From Planctomycetia bacterium (lineage in GTDB: Bacteria; Planctomycetota; Planctomycetia; Pirellulales; UBA1268): a stretch of 7,748 bases of DNA. A program made the position numbers and the translations under genes. Below are positions 1 through 6,671 of the stretch, piece after piece; position 1 is the first letter of the stretch, and each line of letters opens with the position of its first letter. The stretch spans positions 1-7,748 of the forward strand of contig RGBY01000115.1 in assembly GCA_009919445.1 (NCBI GenBank), read 5' to 3'. A model generated the notes under the pieces. It was not told the DNA's origin, made no database searches, and saw only the letters and a list, made by a program, of their open reading frames with translations.

Positions 1-161
1 CCAACCCCCATATTACCCGCCCCTATGAGCCCGATAGCCACACGGTCATTCTTGCTCGTCGGCTCATCGGCCAAGCCAGAAGCCTGCCAGCTGAAATAAG
101 GGACTGCTGCCGCAGCGGCAACGGAGGCCGAACCCAGAAACTGTCGGCGTGAGATGGACAT
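1..161 (-). CDS. Gfo/Idh/MocA-type oxidoreductase with Tat signal, 5' part only
   Basis: Seen: reading leftward from ATG at 161, the protein begins MSISRRQFLGSASVAAAAA, a twin-arginine (SRRQFLG) signal followed by a hydrophobic Ala-rich stretch. Around residues 43-52 it continues with VAIGLIGAGNMGV, the start of a Rossmann fold with the GxGxxG-type nucleotide-binding loop. Only 53 codons are present; the rest lies beyond the left edge. A purine-rich GAAAGGAAA just upstream on the minus strand serves as ribosome binding site and supports this ATG over the out-of-frame ATG at 165. Family knowledge: planctomycetes carry many Tat-exported, NAD(P)-dependent Gfo/Idh/MocA oxidoreductases that act on sugars or related polyols, and they often begin this way. 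The substrate cannot be told because the C-terminal domain is missing. It lies downstream of the patatin gene in the same direction, but a 168-base gap argues for separate control. Confidence 0.85.
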   Translation of the reverse strand, partial: MSISRRQFLGSASVAAAAAVPYFSWQASGLADEPTSKNDRVAIGLIGAGNMGV

Positions 162-186
162 GCATTTCCTTTCAGCGTGACTGTCG

Positions 187-213
187 AAACAAACGAAAAC
201 GAAAACCAAAAAA
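187..213 (-). other. Pyrimidine-rich leader with GTTTTC-like repeats
   Basis: On the plus strand this stretch is almost all A with regular C and G (repeats of CGAAAA/GAAAAC followed by A6). Read in the direction of the oxidoreductase gene, it is a T-rich tract ending about 26 bases before the start codon. It could be an unstructured leader or an AT-rich promoter element. No clear -10/-35 pair was found in the rest of 162-329, which otherwise holds nothing recognisable. Confidence 0.35.
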
Positions 214-329
214 CCACAACCGAGAAGCCAGAGCCAAAACTTAGAAATCCGGTAGGCAATTTTCTATGTCGCAACGCCCGGGAAACTTACCACCAGGCCT
301 CAAAAATGTCTTCCAGATCGTAAAACTCT

Positions 330-2153
330 TTACCGAACCGGGTTATCAATGGCCTGATAGAGTTTGCTGAGCCGCTCCTTAATCTCAGGCAGGGCCGCCT
401 CCGCTGCTTCGCGGCCCCGATCCATGAGTCGCTGCCCACTGGCAAAATCATCGAATGAGTGGGCGGATGTGTCGGGCGTAATCACATAGTCACTGCCCGA
501 CCGATGAATCCCCGACAGGCTCCGTAGCGAAACGTCGTTCACCCGCAGCAGGGTTCGTAGATAGCCGGGGCTAGTCAGTTTCCCGGGCCGCCTGGAATCA
601 CAGGCAAAATCGCTGGAGAGCTTCGTGGTCACGTCGACTGCCAGCACAAAGCTGGCCCCCTGACGTCGAAGACAATGCGAAGGCACGTTGGCCAGAACAC
701 CGCCATCGACAAGTGCCTCATTCCCTCGCAAGATCGGCTTGCCAAAGATCGGATGGTTGATGCTTTCCATCACGCTTGACACCACATCACCTGTCCGGCG
801 AATTCGCTCCTGGCCGGTCACCAAATCGACTGTCACGAGAGACGCAGGCAGAAAGAGCTCCTCGAACTGCACATTCTGCAGGTGCTCACGAAACTTGGGC
901 TCAATCCAGCCCATTCGGAACTGCGACAGCAAGAACATTTCTCGACTACGCGGCAGACCACGGACCCACCGCGGCGGCGTCATCTCCTTGAGCATCAACT
1001 CAAGCAAGACCTGGGGAGATTTCCCCATGGCATAGCCTGCCGACATGATGGCCCCGGCACTCGTGCCGGCCACGCTGTCAAAATAAAGCCCCTCCCGATT
1101 CAAGACTTCAATGACGCCCAGGTGCGCCATGCCCTTGGCCCCACCGCCACCGAGGGCCAGCCCAAATTGCAGGCCATCGACACAGTGAACACAGCGGGCC
1201 ACATCATGATCCCGAAACCGCGGTCCATCTGACCCACGCTCCCATTGCACACGCATATCAGAACCTGGCAATGCCAGGTCATGGGTCGCCCGCCGGGGGA
1301 GCCGGTCCAAGCGTTCATGCGTCCAGACAATCTGCGAATGCTTAACAAGCCGCTCATGAGTCTGAACAAACTCGCCCAGCCTGCTCGCCGGTATCGCCTC
1401 ATCCCGATTATCAAAAAGCCACAAGATGTGTTCGCACTGACTCAGCAAGGCTGGATCAGCAGTTGTCGCATCACAGTCAATCAAGACCCGAGAGCCGGCG
1501 GTCACGGCATCGGCAATCCGGTCGCGAAGTGGCTCGGAATCACGGCCGGCGACCAGCTCACCGAGCACAACCTCATTTGGCCAGGCCTGCGGGCGGTGAG
1601 TGACTACCTTGACCCGACCACCCCGCCGCTGAAACAAATCGACCATCTGTGGTGCAAGCGCCGCGTGCTCGTCACGCCCCTGCACGACCGCGAACACCGC
1701 TCGGACTACCTGTTTTCGCGTCCCCAGCAGCTCGCCACGCAGCCAGCGGCCCAGCGTCTTACTGAGGTTCACGGCAAACTGTGGCACCTTATCGACCGCC
1801 TCCGCAAACTGGTCATGGCTGAGCACCAACAGGTCCGTATCAACGACTGCTGAAATGGTCGCGTTCCGGGGTGAGCCGATCAGCATCGACAGTTCACCGA
1901 AGTGGGCCCCCCGATCGAGCACATTGAGCAAGGTTTCTTCACCAGCGTCATCTTCAAGCATCACCCGCACTCGCCCGCTGGTGATCACATACATCGTTCC
2001 GCCAGGATCACCCTGTCGAAAAAGAATCTCCCCGCCGGCCACCTCCAGTGGACGAGCCGTAGACAAGATCGAGGCGATCTCGTCGGCAGAAAGACCCTCG
2101 AAGGCTGGGGAAGCCTGGCAAAAGCTGTAATCTTCTGTCGGTTTTTGGGACAT
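330..2153 (-). CDS. Cyclic-nucleotide-binding domain fused to patatin-like phospholipase (NTE type)
   Basis: A 607-residue protein in two recognisable parts. Residues about 19-116 form a CRP-type cNMP-binding beta-roll, with phosphate-binding cassette FGELSMLIGSPRNAT at 85-99, including the Glu and Arg that contact the cyclic phosphate and ribose. Residues about 330-495 are a patatin domain: oxyanion loop GGGGAKG (335-341), nucleophile elbow GTSAG with Ser365, and catalytic Asp483 in DGG. Family knowledge: these Ser-Asp dyad enzymes hydrolyse phospholipid or lysophospholipid acyl esters; neuropathy target esterase and M. tuberculosis Rv2565 share this order. Inference: ligand binding gates lipase activity at the membrane face. 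No signal peptide or membrane span is seen, so it is probably cytoplasmic. Residues 150-330 are an unassigned linker. ATG at 2153 is preferred to the in-frame GTG at 2180 because the extra nine residues are basic and unlike the family, GTG lacks a ribosome site, and a weak GAGAA precedes the ATG. Confidence 0.92.
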   Translation of the reverse strand: MSQKPTEDYSFCQASPAFEGLSADEIASILSTARPLEVAGGEILFRQGDPGGTMYVITSGRVRVMLEDDAGEETLLNVLDRGAHFGELSMLIGSPRNATISAVVDTDLLVLSHDQFAEAVDKVPQFAVNLSKTLGRWLRGELLGTRKQVVRAVFAVVQGRDEHAALAPQMVDLFQRRGGRVKVVTHRPQAWPNEVVLGELVAGRDSEPLRDRIADAVTAGSRVLIDCDATTADPALLSQCEHILWLFDNRDEAIPASRLGEFVQTHERLVKHSQIVWTHERLDRLPRRATHDLALPGSDMRVQWERGSDGPRFRDHDVARCVHCVDGLQFGLALGGGGAKGMAHLGVIEVLNREGLYFDSVAGTSAGAIMSAGYAMGKSPQVLLELMLKEMTPPRWVRGLPRSREMFLLSQFRMGWIEPKFREHLQNVQFEELFLPASLVTVDLVTGQERIRRTGDVVSSVMESINHPIFGKPILRGNEALVDGGVLANVPSHCLRRQGASFVLAVDVTTKLSSDFACDSRRPGKLTSPGYLRTLLRVNDVSLRSLSGIHRSGSDYVITPDTSAHSFDDFASGQRLMDRGREAAEAALPEIKERLSKLYQAIDNPVR

Positions 2154-2374
2154 GGTAGTTCTCAGGCGGATTCTTGCCACAGTGTCGCAGACACCGCTTT
2201 GTGACGGCCTGCGACTCCTCAGTCAACCGGAATCGAGAGTCAGACACCCGGTCAAGGCAATTCCCGTTGACCGCATTCTGCTGAAACCGCTATTGCCCTT
2301 TCAAGAAAAGGGACTGTCACTCTTTTTTCCGGATCACCAGCACGGCCTAATCGAGGCGCTCCCAGGACTTCGCC
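2154..2374. promoter_or_regulatory. Divergent spacer with 7+7 inverted repeat and -35-like boxes
   Basis: This gap separates the minus-strand patatin gene from the plus-strand membrane protein. It holds a perfect inverted repeat, CGGTCAA (2249-2255) and TTGACCG (2267-2273) with 11 bases between, whose right arm contains a -35-like TTGACC (2267-2272). A poor -10 candidate, TATTGC, follows 18 bases later (2291-2296). On the other strand TTGACT (2226-2221) could be a -35 for the patatin gene, but no good -10 follows. Smaller symmetries are GTGTC-GCA-GACAC (2182-2194) and CCCTTT/AAAGGG (2296-2312). The arrangement fits an operator over a promoter, but each element is weak alone. Confidence 0.3.
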
Positions 2375-2752
2375 ATGCACCAACGCAGCCATCACCGACG
2401 CCATCGTCCTGTCCCAATGGCAACCCGGGTGAAGCGTTCCGTCACCTCGGGCATTCGCTCGGTCACCAACAGCCCGTGGCTTAAATTTACGACGGGCGTG
2501 GTTCTTTTGACGAGCGGCCTCGATGAGGCCATGGAGACGCTCTTTGCCGACCTTTCGGCATTAGAGATGGGAGCTCATCACGGCGTAATGGTGCTCGGCT
2601 TCGTCAATGTCCTCTCATCGCTTCCCGACATGCTCGACGGCCTGACGGGGACGTTTTTGGGTGACGAGGAGGACAAACCTGGCAGCGTTGAAGATCACCT
2701 GCCTGCGGCCAGCGACCGAGAACATGTGGCCCAACCCCGACAAGCGGCTTAG
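2375..2752 (+). CDS. Small hypothetical membrane protein
   Basis: A 125-residue protein of unknown function. Seen: a basic N-terminus rich in Arg and His (1-30), a first hydrophobic helix at about 36-49 (KFTTGVVLLTSGL), an acidic amphipathic segment (50-65), the motif MGAHHG at 65-70, a second hydrophobic helix at about 69-84 (GVMVLGFVNVL), then a polar acidic tail. The pattern of two short helices joined by an acidic stretch and GAHHG resembles small conserved hypothetical membrane proteins I associate with planctomycetes and some proteobacteria, but I cannot name a family. The start at 2375 has AGGA (2364-2367) seven bases upstream; an in-frame ATG at 2417 lacks a ribosome site but would remove the odd His/Arg-rich leader and remains possible. 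The gene stands alone, divergent from the patatin gene. Confidence 0.6.
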   Translation: MHQRSHHRRHRPVPMATRVKRSVTSGIRSVTNSPWLKFTTGVVLLTSGLDEAMETLFADLSALEMGAHHGVMVLGFVNVLSSLPDMLDGLTGTFLGDEEDKPGSVEDHLPAASDREHVAQPRQAA

Positions 2753-3150
2753 CAGTCGCATGGCCCACCGCGAGTGCTGAGCTGTCCTCTGGCAGCCTTG
2801 GCTGGCGTTTCCTCTCCCGCTGCTGAGACCAAAACAAAAGGCCTTCGGGGCTCCACAAACTTAGCCATCTAATCAGTCCGTCCCGACAGCCCTGAACGCA
2901 GCAATTCCTACTGGCGGAAACTGGGACTTCTTTAGCCCACCCCTAAAAAACTTGCTGAAATCATCAGGCTGTCGTATCACCTGCCCTCGGAACTTTCCTG
3001 CTCACGAGCCGTTCAAGAGTTATCTGATCCGCAGAGGAGAAAAGGCCTTACGGCGATCCGCAAACGCCTTCCCCCTTTGCAGAAGCAGCAGAAACAGTTG
3101 AACCTCCTCAATTCCGACGGAAATCCGTCAAGTAAAAAAGGAACACAATC
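2753..3150. other. 398-base spacer without a convincing gene
   Basis: No frame here gives a believable protein. Small features only: CAGC-CTTG-GCTG (2793-2804) followed by a T-containing stretch could be a weak terminator for the membrane protein gene; an 8-base direct repeat GATCCGCA occurs at 3026-3033 and 3055-3062; GACGG-AAAT-CCGTC (3116-3129) could form a tiny hairpin in the leader of the EF-hand gene. AAGGA (3138-3142) is the ribosome site for the gene at 3151. Confidence 0.5.
2952..2980 (+). promoter_or_regulatory. Weak sigma70-like promoter candidate for the EF-hand gene
   Basis: TTGCTG (2952-2957), a 17-base gap, and TATCAC (2975-2980) fit a sigma70-type promoter loosely, four of six matches at best in each box. 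It would leave a leader of about 165 bases. Such matches arise often by chance. Confidence 0.2.
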
Positions 3151-3540
3151 ATGACTCGAATTGTTTTGGCCCTTATTGCCGGAGCCCTGCTTTCAGCTCC
3201 GTTCGCCGCCAATGCCGAACCTGCCAAGAAGCCTGATGCGGCCGCTCGCAAGGAAGCGATGCTCAAAAAGTTTGACAAAGATGGCGATGGCAAACTGAGC
3301 GACGAAGAAAAGGCGGCCATGAAAGCCGAGATGGAAAAGCGACGCGCGGAGGGTGGCGCGAAGGGCGGAAACGCTGAACGCCGCGCTGAGATGATGAAGA
3401 AGTTTGACAAGGACGGTGACGGCAAACTCAACGATGAAGAGAAGGCCGCCATGCGAGCAGAGATGCAGAAGCGGCGTGAGGCCGGTGGCGGCAAGGCAAA
3501 GGATGGCGGTAAGAAGCCGAAAAAGAAAAAGGCTGACTGA
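3151..3540 (+). CDS. Secreted two-EF-hand calcium-binding protein
   Basis: A 129-residue exported protein. Seen: a signal peptide, MTRIVLALIAGALLSAPFAANA, ending at about residue 22 with an A-x-A site; two canonical EF-hand loops, DKDGDGKLSDEE at 42-53 and DKDGDGKLNDEE at 86-97, each with Asp at positions 1, 3 and 5 and Glu at 12; a charged helix after each; and a very basic tail (GGKKPKKKKAD). The loops lie 44 residues apart within a near-identical duplication. Family knowledge: planctomycetes encode many exported EF-hand proteins whose function is mostly unknown. Inference: a small periplasmic or cell-surface Ca2+-binding protein; the Lys tail could bind acidic polymers or nucleic acid. Start choice is firm: AAGGA lies eight bases upstream and the signal peptide begins at this ATG. 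It is monocistronic and followed by its own terminator. Confidence 0.88.
   Translation: MTRIVLALIAGALLSAPFAANAEPAKKPDAAARKEAMLKKFDKDGDGKLSDEEKAAMKAEMEKRRAEGGAKGGNAERRAEMMKKFDKDGDGKLNDEEKAAMRAEMQKRREAGGGKAKDGGKKPKKKKAD
3265..3477 (+). repeat. Internal duplication of the EF-hand unit
   Basis: Residues 39-65 (3265-3345) recur as residues 83-109 (3397-3477), offset by 132 bases. The 27-residue copies differ at only three positions (Ser/Asn, Lys/Arg, Glu/Gln), all conservative. The DNA differs mainly at third codon positions, so the copies are kept alike at protein level and the duplication is not brand new. Confidence 0.85.
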
Positions 3541-3573
3541 TCACAGCCTCGTTCTCATTCCAAACGGCATCAT

Positions 3574-3608
3574 CTGGAGGAGAGTCGGCATCGCTGGCTC
3601 TCCTCCAG
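3574..3608 (+). terminator. Hairpin terminator after the EF-hand gene
   Basis: CTGGAGGAGAG (3574-3584) and CTCTCCTCCAG (3598-3608) form a perfect 11-base-pair stem with a 13-base loop, 34 bases after the EF-hand stop codon. Only a short, broken T-run (TCATTT) follows, so termination may be partial or helped by the convergent gene. On the minus strand no T-run follows, so it is assigned to plus-strand transcription. Confidence 0.6.
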
Positions 3609-3644
3609 TCATTTCCGGCTGTTGCCTAGGCCCTCTGCTGTTAT

Positions 3645-5009
3645 CTAAGACTTGTCTTTGCTGCCTTGAACTGGCTGCGGCTTGCCCTGTTCTGGCTCTG
3701 CTGCTTGAGGGGCGGGCTTATCGGCCTTCGTTGGCTTCGCGGCCTCCTTTGGTGAGACAGCCTCTGCCTGGGCTGCCTTCTGGGCGGGGCCAGAATCTGC
3801 AACGGGACTCTCCTTGGGGCTTCCCTTCTCAGCAGGCACCTGCTTCTGCTTCTCACCGGCGGGCTTTTCGTCTGTGGCTGGGTTCGCAGCAGGCTCTTTC
3901 CCACCCGGTTTCTTCTCTGCCGGTTTCTTCTCTGCCGGTTTCCCTACGGGGGTTTCCGCTACCGGCTTTTGGTTTCCGGCTTTTTCACTTTTGAGCTTTT
4001 GGGGCTGTTTTGGCTTGCCAGGGCTCGCTGCTGGCTGCCTGCCCGCATCAGGCTTGTTCGGCTGTGAGCCCGCCTGTGTGTCCTTATTCTTCCCGACTGC
4101 GGCCGTGGCGGTCGCTGCAGAGTCAGGTTCAGTCTCGAGGGTGTCGAGCATGGTCTGCAGGCTGAGCAACTGGGCATTCACCGTTTCGGTTGCAGCGCGA
4201 ATCATTGCCTGTCGCTCGCCTTTCGCCTTGGCGGCTGCCTCACTGAATTCCTTTTGTTGCGACTTCAACTCTTCGGATTGTTTGGCAAGTTCCCGTGATC
4301 GTTTTTCAAGCGCGGTCTCGAGGCCGCTGATCTCGGTTTTAATTTCACTAACGATCCGAGCCCGCTCTGTTTTGGTGAGTTCCGACTGCTGCTCAAGTTG
4401 TTTGGAAACATGTTCCCGTACACCGGCAACCCGCTGGCTGGTTTCGCCGAGCTGCTTTTCTAGCCTCTTGGCGACCTCTCGCTGGCCGCTGAGTTCGGCT
4501 TCAAGCCCTTTGATGCCACCTGCGAACGCTTCCTTAACAGTTCCCAGCCCGGCCCCAATAGCTTCCATGCTGGCATCACGCGAGGCCTTCACCTCTGTCA
4601 TCGTCTGCCTGAGGGCTGACTGCACATCAGACTGATGCCTCGCCAGACGCCAAAGCCCGGTGGTCGCCAGAAAAGCAATGATCGCAACGATCACGCTGAG
4701 CGCCGTCAGGTGGCGTCCCGCATTGCCATTGTTCTGAATCTCTTCTTCAATTCGCGTCATCCGCCGGGCAAGTTCTTCTGATTCACGCCGCCGGTCAGCC
4801 AGAAAATCATTGAGTTGGCCGGCCGCGTCCCGGATGAGCGCTGCTGCTTCCCGCTGCGAGATATCACCAGTTGGAACAATCAGTTCATCACTCTGGTCTG
4901 AGTGGCCAGCCAATTCGGAGCGATCGCCCGACTCGTCTTTGGGGGGCTCGCTTGACTCTGGCAGATCCTGCCTGTCGAGGCCTTCGTTTTCAGCGTCTTC
5001 GTTCGGCAT
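3645..5009 (-). CDS. Single-span membrane protein with coiled coil and Lys/Pro/Ala-rich tail
   Basis: Unrecognised 454-residue protein. Seen in order: an acidic, Ser/Asp/Glu-rich N-terminus (1-45); a charged helix (about 50-98); one membrane span at about 101-123 (SVIVAIIAFLATTGLW core); a long helical, Glu/Lys/Gln-rich region with heptad-like spacing (about 126-295), likely a coiled coil; and a low-complexity tail of Lys, Pro, Ala, Glu and Gln (about 296-454) holding AEKKP repeats. There is no catalytic motif. The layout suggests a membrane-anchored rod or tether whose tail sits in the cell wall/periplasm or contacts acidic partners; which side is inside is unclear. The start at 5009 is chosen because GAGGAAA lies just upstream; the open frame continues to 5207 but that extension looks noncoding. 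It is divergent from the peroxidase gene and convergent with the EF-hand gene; functional links are unproven. Confidence 0.8.
   Translation of the reverse strand: MPNEDAENEGLDRQDLPESSEPPKDESGDRSELAGHSDQSDELIVPTGDISQREAAALIRDAAGQLNDFLADRRRESEELARRMTRIEEEIQNNGNAGRHLTALSVIVAIIAFLATTGLWRLARHQSDVQSALRQTMTEVKASRDASMEAIGAGLGTVKEAFAGGIKGLEAELSGQREVAKRLEKQLGETSQRVAGVREHVSKQLEQQSELTKTERARIVSEIKTEISGLETALEKRSRELAKQSEELKSQQKEFSEAAAKAKGERQAMIRAATETVNAQLLSLQTMLDTLETEPDSAATATAAVGKNKDTQAGSQPNKPDAGRQPAASPGKPKQPQKLKSEKAGNQKPVAETPVGKPAEKKPAEKKPGGKEPAANPATDEKPAGEKQKQVPAEKGSPKESPVADSGPAQKAAQAEAVSPKEAAKPTKADKPAPQAAEPEQGKPQPVQGSKDKS
3905..3943 (-). repeat. 15-base tandem repeat in the Lys/Pro-rich tail
   Basis: On the plus strand CCGGTTTCTTCTCTG occurs exactly twice in a row (3905-3919, 3920-3934), and a third partial copy begins at 3935. 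It encodes the repeated Ala-Glu-Lys-Lys-Pro units of the coiled-coil protein. Identical copies mean recent expansion and a site likely to vary in length between strains. Confidence 0.8.
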
Positions 5010-5177
5010 TGTTTTCCTCGAGAAATCCTCGTAGAGACCGCATCTGGCGGCTGCACCGCCACCCCGAAGCCATGCGGCCCGGCTGAGCCCTTGAGCGTAG
5101 CCGATAAGCCACCCACCCGACCAGAGTCGACGCCTGTTGGGTTTCGGATAGAATAGCCGACAGTTGGGAATCTGACG

Positions 5178-5227
5178 GCAACGCCGCGTTGCGACTCCCT
5201 GCAACATCGACGCATCCTGCCAGGATG
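5178..5227. promoter_or_regulatory. Twin 15-base palindromes in the divergent spacer
   Basis: Two perfect palindromes share the same design, seven-base arms around a central C: GCAACGC-C-GCGTTGC (5178-5192) and CATCCTG-C-CAGGATG (5213-5227), centres 35 bases apart. They lie in the 299-base gap between the minus-strand coiled-coil gene (start 5009) and the plus-strand peroxidase gene (start 5309). The arms differ in sequence, so they would not be two copies of one operator. They may be binding sites for dimeric regulators or short RNA hairpins. Other items in the gap are a hairpin TGGCGG-CTGCA-CCGCCA (5045-5061) in the coiled-coil gene's leader and a weak plus-strand promoter guess, TCGACG-N16-TAGAAT (5127-5154). 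Confidence 0.4.
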
Positions 5228-5308
5228 ACCCAGCCGTCAGAATTTCGCGCCATGTCGTCTCACCTATTCGACAGTTTCCGTTACAGAGAGAAAAAGAGGA
5301 GCGGTCTC

Positions 5309-6560
5309 ATGAGGCTTTCCCATTCCGTAGTAATGCAAAGGCTGTTGTCGCGTTGTTGTCGCGTGGCTTTGCCCAGCTCAGTGGCCCTTCTCGCCGTGCT
5401 TCTCGTTGCGTCTGTCTCGCGAGCCGAAACTGAGGAGGTCATGCTGGGCGATCCATCGCTGACTGCGGGCGTACCTGGTGCAGGACCGATCACCGTTTCC
5501 GAAATTGAGACATGGCTCGCTGATCCGGCAAACTTTGTTGAACTCAAACCGATTCTGCCTCTCGGGCTTTCCCAGGGCGCTGCCCAGATCACTGGCCTTG
5601 AGGAGAATCCGCTGACCCGAGCCAAGATCGAACTCGGCCGGCAGCTCTACTTCGACCCCCGGCTTTCAAAAGATTCGACGGTGAGCTGTGCGAGTTGCCA
5701 TGACCCTTCAATGGGCTACACCGCTCACACCAAGACCGGCATTGGCATCGACGGCCAGGCTGGTGGACGCAACTCACCGGTGGCCTACAACCGCATTCTC
5801 TCCGGCAAACAGTTTTGGGATGGCCGGGTTGACTCACTTGAGGCCCAGGCTGTGGGTCCAATCGCCAACCCCATCTGAGGGCGTGGTGAAACGCTTGGCC
5901 AGCATGCCGGTCTACGCCAAACAGTTTGAGAAGGTCTTTGGCGATGTCACCATTGACGCAGTTGGCATGGCCATCGCTGCCTTCGAGCGGGTGATCGTCA
6001 CGGCTCCTTCACCGTATGACTACAACGAGCAGTGGCGGCCCTACCAAGACTATGAGGCCGAAGACTTTGAAGATGATCCTGAGTTGGCCGAACTCTATGC
6101 AGCTGCCAAGGCGGGCGTCGAGGCTCACCCGATGAGTGAATCAGCGAAGCGTGGCCGCGAGATCTTCTTCACAGAGAAGGGCAACTGCACCGCCTGCCAT
6201 GTCGGGGCAAATCTCGCTGACGAAAAGTATCACAACATTGGCGTTGGCATGGACAAAGACCAGCCTGATGTTGGCCGCTTTGCCGTCACCAAAGATGAGG
6301 CCGACATGGGTGCCTTTAAGACACCGACCATTCGGAATGTGGCCCTAACCGCTCCCTACATGCATGACGGGTCGGTTGCCACTCTTGAAGAAGTGGTTGA
6401 GTGGTACGACAAGGGTGGCCACCCAAGCAAGTACCTCAGCGAGAAGATCAGGCCACTGAAACTCTCCGAGCAGGATCAGGCAGATCTGGTTGAATTTATG
6501 AAGGCCTGTACGGGCCCAACGCCGACGGTCGAAACCAGTCGCCTGCCAGCCGACGGCTGA
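5309..6560 (+). pseudogene. Di-heme cytochrome c peroxidase (MauG/CcpA family), frameshifted
   Basis: The gene encodes a periplasmic di-heme peroxidase that would reduce H2O2 with electrons from cytochrome c or another donor. The first frame (5309-5878, 189 residues) has a signal peptide ending near SRA (39), heme motif CASCH at 127-131, and family segments GRNSPVAYNRI and FWDGRVDSLEAQAVGPIANPI, then stops at TGA 5876-5878. The protein resumes in another frame from about 5874 (SEGVVKRLASMPVY) to 6560, with a second heme motif CTACH (6186-6200) and the family signatures KTPTIRNVALTAPYMHDGS and EVVEWYDKGG. The join lacks residues that normally follow NPI (EMG and a few more), so a short deletion is more likely than a single-base indel. 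The start at 5309 is set by AGAGGAG just upstream. A sequencing or assembly error is possible; otherwise the gene is dead or needs recoding. A strong terminator follows. Confidence 0.88.
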
Positions 6561-6614
6561 CCGCTTGTTGGCGGCAAGGCCACCCGAAGCACAGTTGACT
6601 CCCACAAGCCTATA

Positions 6615-6650
6615 CCCCTCGGTGTGGCCAAGCCGCGCCGAGGGGTTTTT
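6615..6650 (+). terminator. Strong rho-independent terminator after the peroxidase gene
   Basis: CCCCTCGG (6615-6622) pairs with CCGAGGGG (6638-6645). The stem extends inward through G-T and G-C pairs to 14 base pairs around a three-base CAA loop, and TTTTT (6646-6650) follows at once. It lies 54 bases after the peroxidase stop codon and closes that unit before the DUF3467 gene. Confidence 0.9.
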
Positions 6651-6671
6651 GGTCTTGTCTCTCTCGCTCGA

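Noticed and set aside
1245..1853. 202-residue plus-strand open frame inside the patatin gene
   Set aside because: Antisense to a well-supported enzyme; the predicted protein has no domain or natural composition, and the frame is open because of the codon use of the real gene.
3026..3062. GATCCGCA direct repeat as a regulatory iteron
   Set aside because: Only two 8-base copies 29 bases apart, with no further copies or symmetry; chance is a sufficient explanation.
3108..3494. 128-residue minus-strand frame opposite the EF-hand gene
   Set aside because: It mirrors the EF-hand repeats, giving a repeated Ser/Leu/Phe pattern with no independent support.
3814..4635. 273-residue plus-strand open frame opposite the coiled-coil gene
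   Set aside because: Its Phe/Ser/Gly-rich pattern is the mirror of Lys/Pro/Ala/Glu codons on the other strand; no ribosome site or family motif.
5010..5207. N-terminal extension of the coiled-coil protein to an upstream start at 5207
   Set aside because: The extension is Arg/Gly/Cys/Trp-rich and unlike the rest, and the ATG at 5009 has a very good ribosome site (GAGGAAA).
5876..5878. TGA at the peroxidase break as a selenocysteine or readthrough codon
   Set aside because: Reading through TGA keeps the first frame, which is not the frame of the downstream peroxidase domain; a frame change is needed.
5688..6560. Treating the second peroxidase frame as an independent gene from ATG 5688
   Set aside because: Residues before about 5874 are out of frame with the real heme-1 domain and show no family features; only the later part matches the peroxidase.
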